Source: Lysinibacillus capsici
Lineage (GTDB): Bacteria; Bacillota; Bacilli; Bacillales_A; Planococcaceae
Assembly (NCBI RefSeq): GCF_003367505.1
Contig: NZ_PXXX01000011.1
Coordinates: 62,001 to 126,000 of the forward strand
Length of the DNA stretch: 64,000 nt
Direction of reading: 5' to 3'
Translations under genes and position numbers: made by a program
Shown here: piece by piece, positions 62,298 through 64,000 of the stretch
How the letters are laid out: every line of letters starts with the position of its first letter
Numbering within the stretch: the first letter of the stretch is position 1
The notes under the pieces: generated by a model
The model's database searches: none
What the model saw: the letters and a program-made list of their open reading frames with translations, nothing else
What the model was told of the DNA's origin: nothing

Positions 62298-63728
62298 ATG
62301 GATTGGAAACCTGATCGAACAGTAAAAAAAGCGATTTATAAGCAGCTCGCAGAATACATTGAAAAGGGGATTGCAGATGGGACATTCCCACCCGATAAAC
62401 CCTTACCATCTGAGCGCTATTTAGCAAACGCTTTGAGTGTAAACAGAAGCACGGTAGTTAATGCATACGATGAATTGGAAGCAATGGGGCTGATTGAACG
62501 AAATCGTGGAAGTGGCACAACCATTAGCAAAGACATCTGGGGCATTACGAGGAAACGAATTCCTAGCTGGAATCGCTATATTGAGGCAGGTTCCTTTTTA
62601 CCGAACCTTCCTGTTACCCAAAAAATTAGAAAAGAGGCTATTGAACATAAATTAATTAATCTAGCTACTGGCGAATTATCCGAGGATCTTTTTCCCAAAA
62701 GCGCCTTGAGAGAAATTACCGCAACGCGTTCATTTATCGGTAGCCTTGGGTATGACCATCCTTTAGGGAGTGACATATTACGGACAACTCTTTCACGGCA
62801 TATTAAAAAAAGCAGAGGAATTGAGACAAAGCCTTCCTCCATACTGATTACTTCAGGAGCACAGCAAGCCCTACATTTGATTGTCCAATGCCTGTTAAAG
62901 CCTGGAGATGCAGTCGCCATAGAAGATCCTTCTTACAACTTTAATCTGCCTATATTTAAAACAGCAGGCTTACAAATCCATTATCTTCCTGTCAATAAGG
63001 ATGGCATTAACCCCGATGATTTGCAAGTATTATATAAAAAACATCGAATTAAAATGATTTTTCTAAATCCTGATTTTCATAATCCTACGGGATCTTCCTT
63101 AGATTTAAAGAAAAGAGAAGCTATTCTAGACATATCCTCTAAACTAGGTATACCAGTAGTAGAAGATGACCCCTATAGCCTAACAGCTTTTTCGGGGGAT
63201 AAAATGCCTACGCTTAAATCGCTCGATAAGAACGGGAATGTTTTATATATTAGCTCTTTGTCCAAAATTGTAGCCTCAGGCTTACGAATCGGATGGATTG
63301 TTGGTCCTACATCTGTAATCGAACGACTATCCGATGCCAAGCAACAAATTGACTTTGGGCATTCTAGTTTCACGCAATGGATTGCCAATGATTTTTTAGA
63401 ATCCCCTAATTTTAATTTGCATATTAAGCACTTAGTGAAGGAATTAGAAACACGACGAGATACCATTGTACAGAGCCTCGATATGTATTTAAAGGACGAA
63501 GTGACGTTTTCCATTCCTCAAGGTGGGATACATTTATGGTGTCATGTTCTCAAGGAATATAACGAGACGCAATTACTTGAGGAATCCATTAAGCGAGGCG
63601 TCATTTATGTTCCTGGATCTACGATGGGCTCCAAAAAGGGTTTTGTACGCTTCACTTATGCGAGGGAGGATGTTCATTCAATCAATGAGGGGATTAAAAG
63701 GTTTGCACAAGCTCTAAATAGCTTCTAG
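62298..63728 (+). CDS. MocR-type regulator (GntR winged helix fused to aminotransferase-like domain)
   Basis: 476 residues after GAGGTGAG. N-terminal GntR winged helix (about 10-78): AIYKQLAEYIEKGIADGTFP, LPSERYLANALSVNRSTVV and ERNRGSGTTI. The C-terminal fold-type I aminotransferase domain has SGAQQALHLIVQCLLKPGDAV, LNPDFHNPTGSSLD, VVEDDPYSL and the PLP lysine in SSLSKIVASGLRIGW. These regulators use PLP or PLP-substrate adducts as effectors and often activate vitamin B6, GABA or amino-acid genes. Target probably lies to the right, where the same direct repeats recur. Confidence 0.92.
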   Translation: MDWKPDRTVKKAIYKQLAEYIEKGIADGTFPPDKPLPSERYLANALSVNRSTVVNAYDELEAMGLIERNRGSGTTISKDIWGITRKRIPSWNRYIEAGSFLPNLPVTQKIRKEAIEHKLINLATGELSEDLFPKSALREITATRSFIGSLGYDHPLGSDILRTTLSRHIKKSRGIETKPSSILITSGAQQALHLIVQCLLKPGDAVAIEDPSYNFNLPIFKTAGLQIHYLPVNKDGINPDDLQVLYKKHRIKMIFLNPDFHNPTGSSLDLKKREAILDISSKLGIPVVEDDPYSLTAFSGDKMPTLKSLDKNGNVLYISSLSKIVASGLRIGWIVGPTSVIERLSDAKQQIDFGHSSFTQWIANDFLESPNFNLHIKHLVKELETRRDTIVQSLDMYLKDEVTFSIPQGGIHLWCHVLKEYNETQLLEESIKRGVIYVPGSTMGSKKGFVRFTYAREDVHSINEGIKRFAQALNSF

Positions 63729-64000
63729 TAATTTTGTAAATTATAGCCAAGTGGATGGCTGAGAAAGTGCTTAAGTGGATGGTTTAAATTCGCTAGAAAG
63801 TATTTAAGATAGAGTCATGGATAACAACTATCCATCAAGGCTAACTACTATCATGGCAGTGTGGATTGATTCACAATTATTCACACAAGTAATGAAATTT
63901 TTTATGATCTGGAAGGTGATAGGACAAACCTATTAGTAGCAAGAGAAAGATATCAGTGAAGAGGTAGTTCACTTGATTCGCTATAAAAATAGGCAAACAC
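63729..64000. other. Right-edge region with a second pair of direct repeats
   Basis: TGGATGGC at 63752-63759 and TGGATGGT at 63776-63783, again 24 bp start to start, then the inverted repeat TGGATA/TATCCA near 63818-63834. No gene with a ribosome site was found before the edge; a 27-codon frame at about 63853 lacks one. Confidence 0.5.

Noticed and set aside
63853..63936. 27-codon frame at the right edge
   Set aside because: No ribosome site and two consecutive stops follow in the same frame.

Overview
The window is an AT-rich chromosomal segment of a Gram-positive, spore-forming member of the Bacillales. Several features agree on this: a gerA-type spore germination operon, a qoxABCD quinol oxidase, T-box leaders in front of argS and proS, strong AGGAGG ribosome sites with frequent GTG and TTG starts, and many stem-plus-T-run terminators. 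The overall mix (class III ProS, ABC-F protein, LCP enzyme, two CynX-like permeases) resembles Lysinibacillus, but that genus assignment is an inference from memory, not a search. No rRNA, tRNA, CRISPR array, intact insertion sequence or prophage was seen.

Layout. 1-7.7 kb: a truncated globin-sensor-like gene, DUF1033, a cold-shock gene with an unusual leader, a 21-bp tandem repeat, YkvA-like, membrane serine protease plus lipoprotein, DinB, TetR-fabF, amidohydrolase and phosphoesterase. 7.9-21.4 kb: ABC-F, membrane-anchored FAD oxidoreductase, T-box-argS, permease, pseudo-protease lipoprotein-recQ, msrA, LCP ligase and AI-2E-type transporter. 21.5-33.5 kb: cupin, aminotransferase, aminoglycoside adenylyltransferase with a P-loop/Asp23-like partner, crotonase, a degenerate integrase-like gene, the ATP-grasp/alpha-E/transglutaminase trio, an intact Xer-type recombinase, DinB, and two tiny paralogous genes. 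33.5-44.9 kb: PAS-GGDEF-EAL protein, T-box-proS, Dph6-like ligase, ArsR-SRPBCC, a UvrA-like double ATPase with a long zinc-rich tail, nucleoside hydrolase. 44.9-64 kb: gerABC, GNAT, regulator-permease-argH, an ABC-transporter remnant, PhzF, CynX-like permease with divergent XRE-cupin regulator, qoxABCD and a MocR regulator.

Functional groups that can be read from order and spacing: TetR controlling a lone fabF through a palindrome inside its promoter; ArsR-SRPBCC behind two operators; XRE-cupin with its divergent permease; a regulator-APC permease-argH module that ends abruptly on an ABC-ATPase remnant; and ECF-sigma-like promoters before the LCP gene and in the long region before the FAD oxidoreductase. 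The observations I rate highest are a phased 30-bp array of CTGTTATA elements in front of two small paralogous genes; a tyrosine-recombinase relative lacking nearly all catalytic residues, with LexA-like boxes upstream of it and of the intact recombinase; a pseudo-protease lipoprotein; the zinc-tailed UvrA-like protein; and paired direct repeats with identical 24-bp spacing on both sides of the MocR gene. All functional names come from motif recognition by eye; no database search was possible.
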